Shown one piece after another: positions 57,801 to 62,319 of a stretch of DNA of 64,000 nucleotides. The position numbers were made by a program, and so were the translations under genes. Every line of letters begins with the position of its first letter. Position 1 is the first letter of the stretch. The notes below the pieces were generated by a model that ran no database searches, had not been told where the DNA came from, and saw only the letters and a program-made list of their open reading frames with translations. The stretch is from Liolophura sinensis (Eukaryota > Mollusca > Polyplacophora > Chitonida > Chitonidae). Where the stretch lies: NCBI RefSeq assembly GCF_032854445.1, contig NC_088298.1, positions 20,919,295-20,983,294 of the forward strand, in the 5' to 3' direction.

Positions 57801-58529
57801 TAAATAAAACAGGCTATGAAGATTTTTTATCAGATTTGCAGAAGATATTTCTAAAATTGTCAGTTCACCAGGCTATTCTCCTCATTCTTGTTCCAGGAGA
57901 GAACGGCGCGAGGTGTCACACCTAAAACCGGGTCCCCTGTGGTTTGCCCGGGTTCTCCACCCTGTACTCCTGTGGCATCCCAGGATACATTAGACAAGGC
58001 TTTCCTTAAGGAGAAGCAGTTACAGGAGACTCAGGACTTGAAAAAGTAAGTACTCTGTCACTAATCCCCACAAAGCTTGTTCTGGCTCAATTACTGTTTT
58101 TGACCTAAATTTTTATGCACATCTAAGTTACTCATAATGTATTATTGTGAGAGTTGTGTTGTTCTTAGATTCATGATTTTGAGTTTTGTTCAGAAGGTGG
58201 TATGATATCCTACTTCTAAAATGTATCTCCCAGTGCCAGAATTAATAGTTTACAAGCTTTAACATGTCCCTAAAAATTACCTTTTTGGAGCGAATGTTTA
58301 GAACAAATATTAAGAACTGAAACTGAAATTTTGAATAAGATTTTCCATCCTGTTTTCATTTTGCAGACTTCCGGAATTTGGAAATTTAAGTGAGTCAATC
58401 ATTGAGAATACACTGATGAACATTATGTGCGAGGCTCTAAGCGGAGAATTCCGAATAACTGCAAGACCAAGGTTTATCGCCCTGCCCAAGAAACCTGCTT
58501 CAGCCAACAGCAGATCTGGAAGGCTGTGA
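12267..58529 (+). CDS. CFAP65: Cilia- and flagella-associated protein 65 (CCDC108), complete gene, 42 coding exons
   Basis: A large axonemal protein of motile cilia and sperm flagella, assigned in other organisms to the central-pair apparatus; loss in mammals causes malformed sperm tails. The 42 exons detailed in the block entries join in consistent phases to about 1,790 codons, close to the human length of about 1,900. Order and sequence match CFAP65 from end to end, from GIEVNSG and KYHSPDTRFFSTLYPKT through KKHIWNLFSLDE and LFPSDLQMDVEHW to a C-terminal ARPRFIALPKK. Recurrent F-V-P-x-x-G-x-L-x-P-G patterns mark ASH/MSP (Ig-like) repeats, with one charged helical segment near residue 1440. 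The start at 12267 follows an in-frame stop. Exon 1 seems to lack one base and exon 15 to have one extra; otherwise the gene is intact. It has no introns of unusual class except one GC-AG. Confidence 0.93.
12361..12400 (+). other. CFAP65: Apparent one-base deletion in CFAP65 exon 1
   Basis: From the ATG the frame runs to AKYSIMG and then leaves the family sequence, ending at a stop at 12459. The conserved continuation (GIEVNSGLVWQRWEAGKEYT) is in the +2 frame, which has a stop at about 12337 and no ATG before the conserved part. Adding one base near 12381 joins the two frames as KYS-x-YGIEV. No pair of splice sites offers an alternative. Confidence 0.7.
14765..16035. repeat. Cluster of palindromic 'actctcagagt' hairpin repeats
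   Basis: CFAP65 intron 4 holds at least eight short modules: tttgtaataa or ttattacaaa next to a palindrome such as gccactctgagagtggc or a decayed form of it, then the inverse. Copies lie near 14806, 14860, 15055, 15100, 15180, 15220, 15725, 15970 and 16007. Two longer duplicated blocks start near 15600 and 15840 (aaatatgttcttaaaggaag / aaatatattcttaaaggaaa). The element type is unknown to me. Confidence 0.65.
16559..16631. repeat. Short inverted-repeat element, copy 1
   Basis: cttgtaacttgtaacttcaa and its complement around a short AT-rich spacer form a hairpin. A related structure (gttacaagttcaacttgtga to agttacaaggtgatcttgta) lies at 51660-51741 in another intron. Confidence 0.5.
17148..17290 (-). 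mobile_element. SINE family A, antisense, truncated
   Basis: It begins with an atttatttgattggtgtttt tail complement, then actcaagaatatttctctta, ggccagcattatggtggaag and catccgcaggctactggcag. The tRNA-like end is missing. It lies in CFAP65 intron 6. Confidence 0.75.
17385..17492 (+). mobile_element. SINE family A, 3' half, sense
   Basis: The segment runs from ggttagcctggtttcctccc through gaaacattcttgagtacagt to an (AAAT)n tail. Together with the antisense half at 17148-17290 it forms an inverted pair in the same intron. Confidence 0.7.
18990..19400 (+). repeat. Tandem repeat, ~98-bp unit x 4
   Basis: Copies begin at gaaacaactatctcaggaat or similar near 19015, 19113, 19211 and 19306. Each contains aagtatgttacatca, a variable spacer, then atacatcagcacagatatca. 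Divergence rises toward the right end. It lies in CFAP65 intron 8. Confidence 0.85.
19868..20045 (+). mobile_element. SINE family A, sense, no A-rich tail
   Basis: The order is gagcctctcaccaatgtgag, ctgtgagttcaagcccagct (box B-like), catgctggcttcctgcacgg, cgtacgtgggaaggtct and ctcccaccataatgctgg. It ends abruptly before the usual gagtacgg segment and lies just upstream of exon 9. Confidence 0.7.
20130..23618 (+). CDS. CFAP65: CFAP65 exons 9-13 (residues ~358-541)
   Basis: Exons: 20130-20245, 20844-20993, 21824-21952, 22920-22988 and 23532-23618. Recognisable parts are VGEVATRTVDVINNSNTEAS, FMIDCLVSVFDFD, YPINYYRRISCLVHNQ, GPLFLDLIGTCHSELVKPSV and IDEYFNDGFHCDVV. These follow the order in the family, including the conserved LDLIGTCHS motif at the end of an ASH repeat. 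Exon 12 is only 69 nt. Exon 13 ends at the donor that has been amplified into the 63-bp array. Confidence 0.9.
20598..20785. mobile_element. MITE-like element (family M1), copy 1
   Basis: The segment starts tactgtaattcttcaaccat and ends in a decayed complement (gtgaaaaggggtggggga). The interior is shared with copies at 28918, 46594, 49860 and 53438: ttctgtgtagactgg, ttgtctccaaaatcaaatta, catgtgcataaattgc, gaaagttgcccttt. Confidence 0.7.
22550..22755 (-). mobile_element. SINE family A, antisense
   Basis: Landmarks in order: atttgattggcattttactc, ggccagcagtattgcgggag, aaaccaggcagaaccctggt, catccacaggctgctagcag, gagaggaagccagcatgagc, tggacttgaaccctcagcag. It lies in CFAP65 intron 11. Confidence 0.8.
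23593..25445 (+). repeat. Exon 13 donor array, 63-bp unit x ~29
   Basis: Each unit contains the last 25 bases of CFAP65 exon 13 (tgacggctttcactgtgacg plus ttgtg), the donor gtaagctt and the next 30 intronic bases (ending acttcgtacatcag). The first unit is the functional exon end itself; about 28 more follow with 1-5 differences each. Most keep a perfect gtaagc donor; a few read gataagc, gcaagc or gtaagt. Read through, the donor segment gives an in-frame stop (TTA TAG), so only the first donor preserves the protein. A second level of order is visible, with some variants recurring in the same sequence. Confidence 0.95.
25446..26640 (+). other. Remainder of CFAP65 intron 13, with a SINE-B relative
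   Basis: Two diverged ~110-bp copies (about 25650-25740 and 25742-25830) share tgactctatggtt/tgacctctatggtc and ccagttgatgactagcaaat, with cagacacgctgct. At 26020-26185 a tRNA-like head (tgtggccttgtggttagagt, then gtctgcttcaaagtctgaag) leads into the family-B SINE end (ttcgtcgtcatcatatgatt, gtacaatgtataaacc). No gene was seen. Confidence 0.5.
26641..31630 (+). CDS. CFAP65: CFAP65 exons 14-19 (residues ~542-761)
   Basis: Exons: 26641-26724, 27948-28003, 28429-28514, 29388-29514, 30571-30739 and 31492-31630. Exon 14 (ESIPHVSLDTDKADFGNCQN) must use the donor gtatac at 26725, not the better-looking gtatgt at 26721, to keep phase. Exon 16 (FSVSPATVDLPPMKSMSFQV) is a clear ASH repeat. Exon 17 holds THCPPWCMTLTCVGH, matching the family's cysteine-containing segment. 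Exon 18 reads YTLDDSRVVFPAVNANEATY. Exon 15 carries an apparent extra base, and exon 19 ends at a GC donor; both are described separately. Confidence 0.88.
26742..27085 (+). mobile_element. SINE family B with target-site duplication
   Basis: The element (26751-27076) is flanked by agtacaagg at 26742-26750 and 27077-27085. It contains the family landmarks gtttaaaagaggaagttg, ggctcgggcggggcggctta, cgtcctgcaacaaggaggca and a (CACT)-type tail. It lies just after CFAP65 exon 14 in sense orientation. Confidence 0.8.
27155..27725 (+). repeat. Minisatellite, ~24-bp unit x ~23
   Basis: The unit is gtttttgtggaacgctagtg plus gtgt, with many substitutions. It lies in CFAP65 intron 14. Open frames across it come from the period of 24 and are not genes. 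Confidence 0.9.
27975..27995 (+). other. CFAP65: Apparent one-base insertion in CFAP65 exon 15
   Basis: The exon starts in frame (TINITNHTRGKIT), but its end must be read one base later (FQWIG) to join exon 16 (DSGKTFSVSP) in phase. Removing one base near 27989 gives an uninterrupted segment the same length as the human counterpart between GKI and the phenylalanine of exon 16. No GT in the exon gives the needed phase, so alternative splicing does not explain it. Confidence 0.65.
28918..29143. mobile_element. MITE-like element M1, copy 2
   Basis: The ends are ttactctaattcgtcagcct and the near-complement aaaagttgaggaattagaat. The interior shares gtgtagactgataaaattat, ttgtctccaaaatcaaatta and gaaagttgctctttc with the other copies. 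It lies in CFAP65 intron 16. Confidence 0.75.
29550..29640 (-). mobile_element. SINE family A tail fragment, antisense
   Basis: The segment has an (ATTT)n tail complement, ggttggtattttatgacgta, ctcacgaatatttcactgta and ggcggcaagcattatgggga, followed by a poly-G tract at 29639-29648. It lies in CFAP65 intron 17. Confidence 0.65.
29945..30125. repeat. Dispersed repeat related to 47450-47635
   Basis: Both segments share, in order, gattaatccacct/ggttcatccacct, gattaatttt/gattaatttg, a cttatgtg segment, acatttttactggcc/acatttttacaggcc and gtgaaatac. Their ends are uncertain and I cannot name the family. Confidence 0.45.
30234..30441. mobile_element. MITE-like element (family M2)
   Basis: taccgtaaatgacctaaaat at the left and the near-complement of it (atttagctcatttactgtaa) at the right form terminal inverted repeats around about 160 bases. 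Partial relatives, recognised by segments such as 'gatatcatcctacc', occur near 16380-16560, 28030-28260, 37870-38030 and 58190-58260. Confidence 0.6.
31628..31946 (+). other. CFAP65: GC-AG intron between CFAP65 exons 19 and 20
   Basis: Exon 19 ends cag|gcaagt (intron from 31631) and exon 20 begins after tttttag at 31946. CAG|GCAAGT is the classic form of the minor GC donor class. The join keeps phase (KHDQ-ELEL). A GT donor in phase is not available nearby without a change in the protein. Confidence 0.75.
31947..42151 (+). CDS. CFAP65: CFAP65 exons 20-28 (residues ~762-1137)
   Basis: Exons: 31947-32086, 35355-35439, 36188-36346, 37009-37183, 38595-38723, 40192-40348, 40849-40917, 41257-41385 and 42067-42151. 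Exon 20 (GVMYLKPTCMGTFSFRTYSV) joins exon 21 as RIPLRFEWKMKH, as in the family. Others read LLSVTPDTGLIQPNETQ (ASH pattern), SYVNFGDVVVGSSAVKQLVI, DLTEGTIPARARQLITATV, AAGISKKHIWNLFSLDE, LDLNFSAAPCGSAPCIITLL and LFPSDLQMDVEHWSETGELD. Exon 20's 3' end and exon 24's 5' end have been amplified into arrays inside the neighbouring introns, yet both functional exons remain open. Confidence 0.92.
31970..34935 (+). repeat. Exon 20 array: 118-bp unit x 22, containing near-complete exon copies
   Basis: Each unit holds the last ~117 bases of CFAP65 exon 20 and ends at the donor ctcag|gtgagt, which runs straight into the next unit (gtgagtcagcag then aagtgtcgctgg). The donor of copy 1 is 32087; later copies begin at 32201, 32319, 32437, 32553, 32670, then after a SINE at 33177 and about every 118 bases to 34825. 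Two junctions read gatgag, losing the donor. Copies differ by only a few bases. The last copy has lost its donor (cacgattgtgac). Reading past the first donor gives an immediate stop (AGG TGA), so only donor 32087 yields the family protein. Confidence 0.96.
32735..33138 (+). mobile_element. SINE family B inserted in the exon 20 array
   Basis: The element occupies about 32749-33124 and has the complete tRNA-like head (ggatagcacagttggtagag) and a (CACT)n tail. Both sides carry caccttctccttca (32735-32748 and 33125-33138), a target-site duplication taken from the array unit. Its body is almost identical to the copy at 405-762, so both are young. Confidence 0.88.
35550..36062 (+). repeat. Minisatellite, 53-bp unit x ~9
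   Basis: The unit is taatgaacagttcattgaaa, gctgcacctagcatacataa, ttcgtttgaggtg. It lies in CFAP65 intron 21 and has no visible relation to the flanking exons. The gttcattgaa-containing core has a period of 53. Confidence 0.9.
36563..36660 (+). mobile_element. SINE family A 3' fragment, sense
   Basis: The segment contains gtggtttccttcgcccataa, gaaaaattcttgagtatggt, gtaaacaacaatc and an aaataaataaatat tail. It lies in CFAP65 intron 22. Confidence 0.6.
37412..37654. mobile_element. MITE-like element (family M3), copy 1
   Basis: The ends ggcccagttgttcaaaact and tctgtacaactgggccc are inverted repeats. The interior (aactttaaaccaagtcttc, ttttgtacttagcc, aatatgacttatt) recurs at 49090-49335, where the ends are more decayed. 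A shorter element with gggccagttttgca and taaactgggccc ends at 39812-39953 may be related. Confidence 0.65.
38088..38594 (+). repeat. Exon 24 acceptor array, ~86-bp unit x ~6
   Basis: Copies of gttttccag|ctctctgattagacataaca plus gaaggtgtgatacc, the acceptor and first ~35 bases of CFAP65 exon 24, precede the true exon start at 38595. They lie near 38095, 38171, 38256, 38343, 38430 and 38513. The remainder of each unit (acctgagtttatagcttacc, tgtctgtttgtc) is the upstream intron with its pyrimidine tract. Several copies carry TGA (ctctgat) where the true exon has TCA, so their use would end the protein. One or two copies have lost the AG. Confidence 0.88.
39045..39278 (+). mobile_element. SINE family A, sense
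   Basis: The order is gcaatgagttcaagtccacc (box B-like), attctggtttcctcttgggc, catatgtgggaaggtctgcc, ggtttccacccatcgtaatg, tattctcgagtacggc and an aaataaatcaataaata tail. It lies in CFAP65 intron 24. Confidence 0.78.
40675..40790 (-). mobile_element. SINE family A tail half, antisense
   Basis: The segment runs from an atttatttta tail complement through gattggtgttttatgccgta, gagtatttcacttatatgac and ggccagcattatgctgatag. The rest is missing. It lies in CFAP65 intron 25, about 60 bases before exon 26. Confidence 0.7.
41742..42020 (+). mobile_element. 5'-truncated SINE family B
   Basis: It starts at taagaccttaaaagaggaag and lacks the tRNA-like head, then carries ccttcggtgaggtgtctcag, cgtcctgcaacaaggaggct and a tail of cactccctcactc. 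It ends about 45 bases before the acceptor of CFAP65 exon 28. A tctacct-like repeat on both sides may be the target-site duplication but is imperfect. Confidence 0.7.
42445..44010 (+). repeat. Satellite array, 26-bp unit x ~59
   Basis: The unit is ctagagatctgtgcattcca plus tagtac. Variants (acatct, agatcgg, aggtct, atgtct, cccaga, tttgcg) recur in the same order in places, for example the acatct/agatct alternation at 42820-42960 and 43200-43390. This indicates higher-order duplications. It lies in CFAP65 intron 28. Confidence 0.95.
44007..44358 (+). repeat. Direct duplication of the array edge, ~204-bp spacing
   Basis: A block beginning attcgtgcatccaagatgta and ending tctaggtaaaagtgag occurs at 44007-44157 and again at 44211-44358. 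About two 26-bp array units (44158-44210) lie between. The copies differ by a two-base deletion and two or three substitutions, so the event was recent. Confidence 0.88.
44412..54869 (+). CDS. CFAP65: CFAP65 exons 29-38 (residues ~1138-1575)
   Basis: Exons: 44412-44570, 46403-46513, 47247-47324, 48880-48993, 50082-50240, 51421-51564, 52122-52238, 52596-52739, 53043-53126 and 54667-54869. They encode the most regular ASH/MSP repeats: FSVEPKKGKLAPGQTQSVTF with VLLKMVNGREIL, QIYEMYNGGAVPVKYEFDLT, LECLNPCGELDPGKTAQIEW with SPVEAKTYM, VITFTGVGYDKRIMGNTMPL and LSLGNLPLFSRARQMVSVTN. Exon 36 is a charged helix likely to form a short coiled coil (KKYRTKMAEWEREKERQMYE). Exon 38 contains TLPPIKTL and FILHLGVTARTHD, both conserved in the family. 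All splice sites are GT-AG. Confidence 0.93.
44750..44930 (-). mobile_element. SINE family A, antisense, truncated at its tRNA-like end
   Basis: An (ATTT)n tail complement is followed by gattggtgttttacaccgta, ctcaagaatctttcacttat, ggccagcattatggtgggtg, gaaaccgggcacagcccggg and catgaccatccgc. The 41-bp array begins immediately where the element stops. Confidence 0.8.
44935..46102. repeat. Minisatellite, 41-bp unit x ~28
   Basis: The unit is cattgcatgggccgttttgt, gtagctcacccttgagtctc, c. Shortened units (ttaagctcacccttgcatgg) occur in a regular pattern, which implies duplication of multi-unit blocks. Minus-strand ORFs over it are repeat effects. It lies in CFAP65 intron 29. Confidence 0.93.
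46594..46815. mobile_element. MITE-like element M1, copy 3
   Basis: The ends tactgtaattcttcaatctt and gaaaaggttgaggaattagt are near-perfect inverted repeats. The interior has tgtgtagactgataaaatta, ttgtctccaaaatc and gtgcataaattgcacagaaa. It lies in CFAP65 intron 30. Confidence 0.8.
47765..48560 (+). repeat. SINE-A fragments within a ~315-bp tandem duplication
   Basis: A sense family-A fragment (about 47780-47945) is followed by a block starting caaataaataaataaacagc that occurs at about 47926-48240 and again at 48243-48545. Each block has aaaattattaacgcacaaaa, aaaacctacttttatgggca, ccctattagattaactg, then a SINE-A 3' half (ctgcctggtctcctccca, attcttgagt). The copies are about 97% alike. It lies in CFAP65 intron 31. 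Confidence 0.85.
49090..49335. mobile_element. MITE-like element M3, copy 2
   Basis: The interior matches 37412-37654 (aactttaagccaagtcttc, ttttgtacttgtccc, tatagtatgacttaataca). The terminal repeats are decayed (ggggccagctatcaaaact / aacaaccgggacc). It lies in CFAP65 intron 32. Confidence 0.55.
49860..50056. mobile_element. MITE-like element M1, copy 4 (left end lost)
   Basis: The segment shares gtatttattcaagcatattg, gaaggcattattctgtgtag, aaatggttaatccaaccaat and caaaatggttgaacagttag with the other M1 copies. It ends 25 bases before the acceptor of CFAP65 exon 33, so it may supply sequence near the branch point. Confidence 0.65.
50650..50818 (+). mobile_element. SINE family A, sense, 5'-truncated
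   Basis: The order is cttgggatggtctgccagcc, gcctgcagatggtcgtgggc, gcactgcctggtttcctcta, gaaatattcttgagtacggg and a tcaaataaataaa tail. It lies in CFAP65 intron 33. Confidence 0.75.
51028..51278 (-). mobile_element. SINE family A, near full length, antisense
   Basis: The best copy for defining the family. On the minus strand it reads ggggcctccgtggctcggtt, agcgcgctagtgcc (box A-like), ctgtgagttcaattcc (box B-like), a middle region, gagtacggcgtaaaacacca and atcaaataaat. It is about 250 bases long. It resembles molluscan tRNA-derived SINEs such as the V-SINE group, but I cannot assign a named family without a library search. Confidence 0.85.
51660..51741. repeat. Short inverted-repeat element, copy 2
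   Basis: gttacaagttcaacttgtga at the left and agttacaaggtgatcttgta at the right flank an AT-rich centre with aactaattctagtttgaag. It is related to 16559-16631. It lies in CFAP65 intron 34. Confidence 0.45.
53438..53660. mobile_element. MITE-like element M1, copy 5
   Basis: The ends tactgtaattcttaagcctt and gaaaaggttgaggaattaga are inverted repeats with a few mismatches. The interior is shared with the other copies. It lies in CFAP65 intron 37. Confidence 0.8.
53661..54666 (+). other. Remainder of CFAP65 intron 37
   Basis: AT-rich and apparently unique. The phrase ctacatcagcacagggtatg near 53910 and gttgacgtctaaccgcgtag near 54255 are not recognisable as coding or as repeats. No gene was seen. 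Confidence 0.4.
55240..55397 (+). mobile_element. SINE family A, sense, 5'-truncated, running into the assembly gap
   Basis: The order is cgcatgggaagatctgccag, gtgggtggtcctgggttttc, catctcaccatagtgttggc, gaaatattcttgagtatggt and a caaataaatac tail, then the N run. It lies in CFAP65 intron 38. Confidence 0.7.
55398..55597. other. Assembly gap (200 N)
   Basis: Exactly 200 N, probably a placeholder of unknown true length. The same bases, tatctgt, stand on both sides. It lies inside CFAP65 intron 38, between the SINE tail and exon 39, so no CFAP65 coding sequence seems to be lost. Confidence 0.98.
55708..58529 (+). CDS. CFAP65: CFAP65 exons 39-42 (residues ~1576-1792) and stop
   Basis: Exons: 55708-55836, 56466-56679, 57897-58045 and 58367-58529 (stop TGA 58527-58529). 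This is the C-terminal tail. A low-complexity serine/glutamine start (SEKSVRSSQSQTNEQ) is followed by VVAGVLSNILRGLMDDTYFH and AVNKISEEPIPYFDQYRRP, which match the family closely. A proline/threonine-rich linker follows (GVTPKTGSPVVCPGSPPCTP). The end is LPEFGNLSESIIENTLMNIM, CEALSGEF and ITARPRFIALPKK. The human protein has a long glutamate-rich stretch in the linker that is absent here, which accounts for much of the length difference. Confidence 0.92.
57513..57685 (-). mobile_element. SINE family A, antisense, truncated
   Basis: A tail complement (atttatttattttgttattt) is followed by tttcattggtgttttacgcc, gtactcaagaatatttcatt, cggcggccagcattatagtg and ggaaacccacaaacacccac. It ends near cttcccatgtacc. 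Smaller pieces of the same family lie at 57165-57225 and 57232-57312. Confidence 0.75.
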
Positions 58530-59820
58530 AAAGGGGAGGGAAAATTGGGCGGGTTTTGGGAAAGTTAAATCCAGTTTATTAATTCTTTTGACCGTACGAA
58601 ACATATGCTATCAGTTCAAGAAGATACGTGAGTTATTTGCAGACATAATAAAACACAACACACTTTACAAAAATGTTGGGGACAGGTGGGTTTCTGTCAG
58701 CCTTTTATTAATTAAGGTTTTAATTAAAGTTGGTGTCAAGCATTTGGGATTAAAATTTAGTTTGATGGATACATTTTAGTGCATGTAAGATCTGGATGGT
58801 TGGATTCATCATCTCAGGTCTGGTCCAGCAATTTCAAATATTCAGTGTCATATATTGAATGACAGTGTGGTGAATTTAACTCAGTGTTGTGTATTGAATG
58901 ACAGTGTGGTGAATTTAACTCAGTGTCATGTATTGAAAGACAGTGTGGTGAATTTAACTCAGTGTCATGTATTCAGTGACAGTGTGGTGAATTTAACTCA
59001 GTGTCATGTATTTGATGCCAGCGAAAACTGATAAAAATTCAGTATTACCAAAGGTTTTATTGAGAGGTACATTGTGAAATTAATGCAAGCAAACATCACC
59101 ATTTATCAGAAGGTATTTAATACTAACACCCAGAAAATGTATAGCATTGTATATTTTTATATTCCGAGTATGTAAATGCCTTTAAATTTTCATCTTGAAT
59201 TTGTTTTTTGTTTCAATGTTGAGCTGTCCTTTTCATTAAACAATATTGTTATGTTTTTTCTTGTTCAGGTTTTGACAATGCTGCGTAATAAGAATTTATT
59301 TATTATAGGTTTTATTCCTTGATTTCCGTCCTTGTAAACCTCCGTCTGCCAACGTATTGGGGGAAATCCTTGACAAGCGCTCTTGTTTGTAGAGTTTGAG
59401 ACTGAACTTAATAGCCACGATACTGGTTAATGGTTGTTTTAGAGAAGTTGACTTGACACTTGGGCTTGGTATATCTGTGATATTCATTTACGTATTGTGA
59501 TATTCTCTTCAGCCCTTAAACAAACAGGTAGAAAGTTGGATTTGTTGATCAGCTTTCATACGTTTGTACTTTGTCTGGCTGTTGACTTTGATGTATATGT
59601 ATGTCCTGTACAGACACATGTATGAAATCTATAGTGGTTGTGAAAAAGAATAAAATCAACCCTTATGCTTGGTGTACATTTCTTTTTGAGTTAAATAGTT
59701 TAAATTTCTTTTTGAGTCCATTGGCAGAACGGTTGGCAGGTGCTTCACCCTTCCGTATTCAAAAATGTTTCACTTGTTACACATTGGAAACTAGAGTTCA
59801 GGAATAAAACCATAGGACTG
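58530..59820 (+). other. CFAP65: CFAP65 3' UTR with candidate polyadenylation signals
   Basis: AATAAA occurs at 58647-58652 (about 120 bases after the stop), 59649-59654 and 59803-59808. The first would give a short UTR, and the last would include the 39-bp repeat. The sequence does not decide between them. Confidence 0.5.
58840..59010 (+). repeat. Tandem repeat, 39-bp unit x ~4
   Basis: The unit is cagtgtcatgtattgaatga, cagtgtggtgaatttaact. The last copy fades into atttgatgccagc. It lies in the probable 3' UTR of CFAP65. Confidence 0.9.
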
Positions 59821-60171
59821 TAGCAAGTAATTGATCAGCTTCCCATATATGCAGCACAGATTTCTACCCACTGACACGGCTTAGGACACTCAGGGTGTAA
59901 ACCATGTCGACATAAGCCAAGTTATCAGCAAACTTCATGTAACACTACATGAACTCTCTGGTTCTCCTAGGCCTGACAGAACTATTGGCAGGGAAATCTA
60001 AAAAATGTCTTGTGCCAGGCTGGAATGGGAGACCTTGCAATCTAGAACTAACTGCTCCAAGCAGCGTACTGTTTTGTTGTTATTTCTAAATACTACATTG
60101 CTTTTGTACTGTGGTGCTTGTGACGCAAATAATTTGTTCATAACAGCAGAGAATGATGTGTTCAGGCAGTT

Positions 60172-60872
60172 CAGCTTATTACAACCGGCTTGTGTAGTCA
60201 ACTTATTACAACTGGCTTGTATAATCAGCTTATTACAACTGGCTTGTGTAGTCGGCTTATTACAACCGGCTTGTGTAGTCGGCTTATTACAGCCGGCTTG
60301 TGTAGTTGGCTCATTACAACCGGCTTGTGCAGTCGGCTTATTACAACCGGCTTGTGTAGTCGGCTTATTACAACCAGCTCGTGTAGTTGGCTTATTACAA
60401 CCGGCTCGTGTAGTCGGCTTATTACAACTGGCTTGTGTAGTCGGCTTATTACAACTGGCTCGTGTAGTCGGCTTATTACAACCGGCTCGTGTAGTCTGCT
60501 TATTACAACTGGCTTGTGTAGTCGGCTTATTACAACTGGCTCGTGTAGTCGGCTTATTACAACTGGCTCGTGTAGTCGGCTTATTACAACTGGCTTGTGT
60601 AGTCGGCTTATTACAACTGGCTTGTGCAGTCGGCTTATTACAACCGGCTTGTGTAGTCGGCTTATTACAACCGGCTCGTGTAGTCTGCTTATTACAACCG
60701 GCTCGTGTAGTCTGCTTATTACAACCGGCTCGTGTAGTCGGCTTATTACAACCGGCTCGTGTAGTCAGCTTTACAACCGGCTCGTGTAGTCAGCTTATCA
60801 CAGCCGGCTTGTGTAGTCAGCTTATCACAACCGGCTTGTGTAGGCAGCTTATCACAACCGGCTTGTGCAGGC
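60172..60872 (+). repeat. Minisatellite, 27-bp unit x ~26
   Basis: The unit is ttacaactggcttgtgtagt plus cggctta, with ccggc/ctggc and ttgtg/tcgtg variants. The 27-base period keeps plus-strand frames open (9-residue period LLQLACVVG). I reject this as a gene. Confidence 0.95.
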
Positions 60873-60927
60873 AGGAACAACATTTCACTTGTATGACAGC
60901 GGCTTGAGTGCAGCATAGAACACCAGT

Positions 60928-61140
60928 TATTTGATTGGTGTTTTATGGCATACTCAGGAATATTTCACTTGCACGATTGCGGCCAGCATTATGGTGGGAG
61001 GAAACCCACAACCATCCGCAGGTTGCTGGAGAGGAAGCCGGCAGGAGCTGGACTTGAACTCACAGCTATAGCATTTGTGAGAGGCTCATGGGTCAAATGC
61101 ACTGCGCTTGTGCGCTAACTGCTTCAGCCGCCAAATAAAT
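60928..61140 (-). mobile_element. SINE family A, antisense, near full length
   Basis: The order is atttgattggtgttttatgg, actcaggaatatttcacttg, gcggccagcattatggtggg, caaccatccgcaggttgctg, gagctggacttgaactcaca and gcgcttgtgcgctaactgct, with a complement of the tRNA-like head at the right. Confidence 0.82.
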
Positions 61141-61540
61141 AATGTAGGCGGGAACTGTTGAGCAATCAGGTCGTGTTCAAAGATTCAGGACATGACAGCT
61201 TTGTCCAAAGAGCATAGTTTTCACCACAGTTTAATCTGTCTGACATTTACCAAATGTATAGATGTATGTACATTTATCAATTTATTGTGAACACAACACC
61301 TCTTTTTTTATGTACTGTAACACTGGATGTCCACATCTGCTCATGTTCATTCAATAATCTATTTTTAATATATCATTCAGTTCAATTATGGATCAAAATT
61401 TAGTAGCAGAAAATGAAAATTTGACACAAAAAGTTAAGATCACAACAGTCTGAAGTGGTGCCAGAAATTATGCAGTGACAGTGAATGACGCTAGAGTAAC
61501 ATCGCATTTCTAATACCGACACGCAACAGGAAATGTGTGT
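61141..61540. other. Intergenic sequence without recognised features
   Basis: AT-rich. I see no gene, array or element here. Confidence 0.35.
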
Positions 61541-61890
61541 CATGATCGTTATGATTGTCATGGTCTTTGTGATTTTCATGATTGTCATGATCTTTGTGAT
61601 TTTCATGATTGTCATGATCGTTACGATTTTCATGATTGTGATGATCTTGTGATTTTCATGATCTTTGTGATTTTCATGATTGTCATGATCGTTACGATTT
61701 TCATGATTGTGATGATCATTGTGATTTTCATGATTGTCATGATCTTTGTGATTTTCATGATTGTCATGATCGTTACGATTTTCATGATTGTGATGATCAT
61801 TGTGATTTTCATGATTGTCATGATCTTTGTGATTTTCATGAGTCATGATCGTTACGATTTTCATGATTGTCATGATAGCCATGATCGTTA
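61540..61890. repeat. Minisatellite, 27-bp unit in 54-bp and larger blocks
   Basis: The basic unit is catgattgtcatgatctttg plus tgatttt. It alternates with catgatcgttacgatttt and catgattgtgatgatcattg variants to give a 54- to 108-base higher-order period. The unit is rich in the palindrome catgatcatg-like words, so both strands look alike. Histidine- and aspartate-rich ORFs are artefacts of the period. Confidence 0.9.
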
Positions 61891-62107
61891 AAATGATGCA
61901 GATGTACAGGGTATTACACATGCACAAGAATTGCCAGATAAGGTTTGGGAAACTGACAGGTAGCTGTGTAAGTGTTGTGACATAGAGCTACAACTGTACG
62001 ATCGGCAGCTAGATTCAAGCACATCGCCATATTGGCTTGGGAGATGCTTGTTATCCTTAAGACAAGCTCTATATGGCTCCACTCATACATTGAAAACAAT
62101 GTATTTT

Positions 62108-62318
62108 TTTGATTGGTGTTTTACGCCATTCTCAAGAATTCTTCACTTATACGACAACAGCTAGTGTTATGGTGGAAGGAAACCGCGGTTGGTGGGGGAG
62201 GGGGCGGTTGGGTGGTGGTTGGGTAATCCAGGACCATCTGAAGGTTGCTGATAGACCTTCCCACATACAGCTGGAGATGAAGCCAGCATGAGCTGGACTT
62301 GAACTCACTGCGATATTG
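62108..62318 (-). mobile_element. SINE family A, antisense
   Basis: The order is tttgattggtgttttacgcc, attctcaagaattcttcact, agctagtgttatggtggaag, a G-rich insertion (ggtgggggagggggcggttg), catctgaaggttgctgatag and agccagcatgagctggactt. The box A end is lost. Confidence 0.78.
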
Positions 62319-62319
62319 A

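Noticed and set aside
58588-59807. Short plus-strand ORFs after the CFAP65 stop
   Set aside because: No family resemblance, low-complexity AT-rich codons, and they fall in the probable 3' UTR.
60005-60907. 300-residue plus-strand ORF with a LLQLACVVG period
   Set aside because: Product of the 27-bp minisatellite; two overlapping frames are open over the same array.
61400-61927. Histidine/asparagine/aspartate-rich ORFs
   Set aside because: Product of the 27/54-bp minisatellite, open on both strands.
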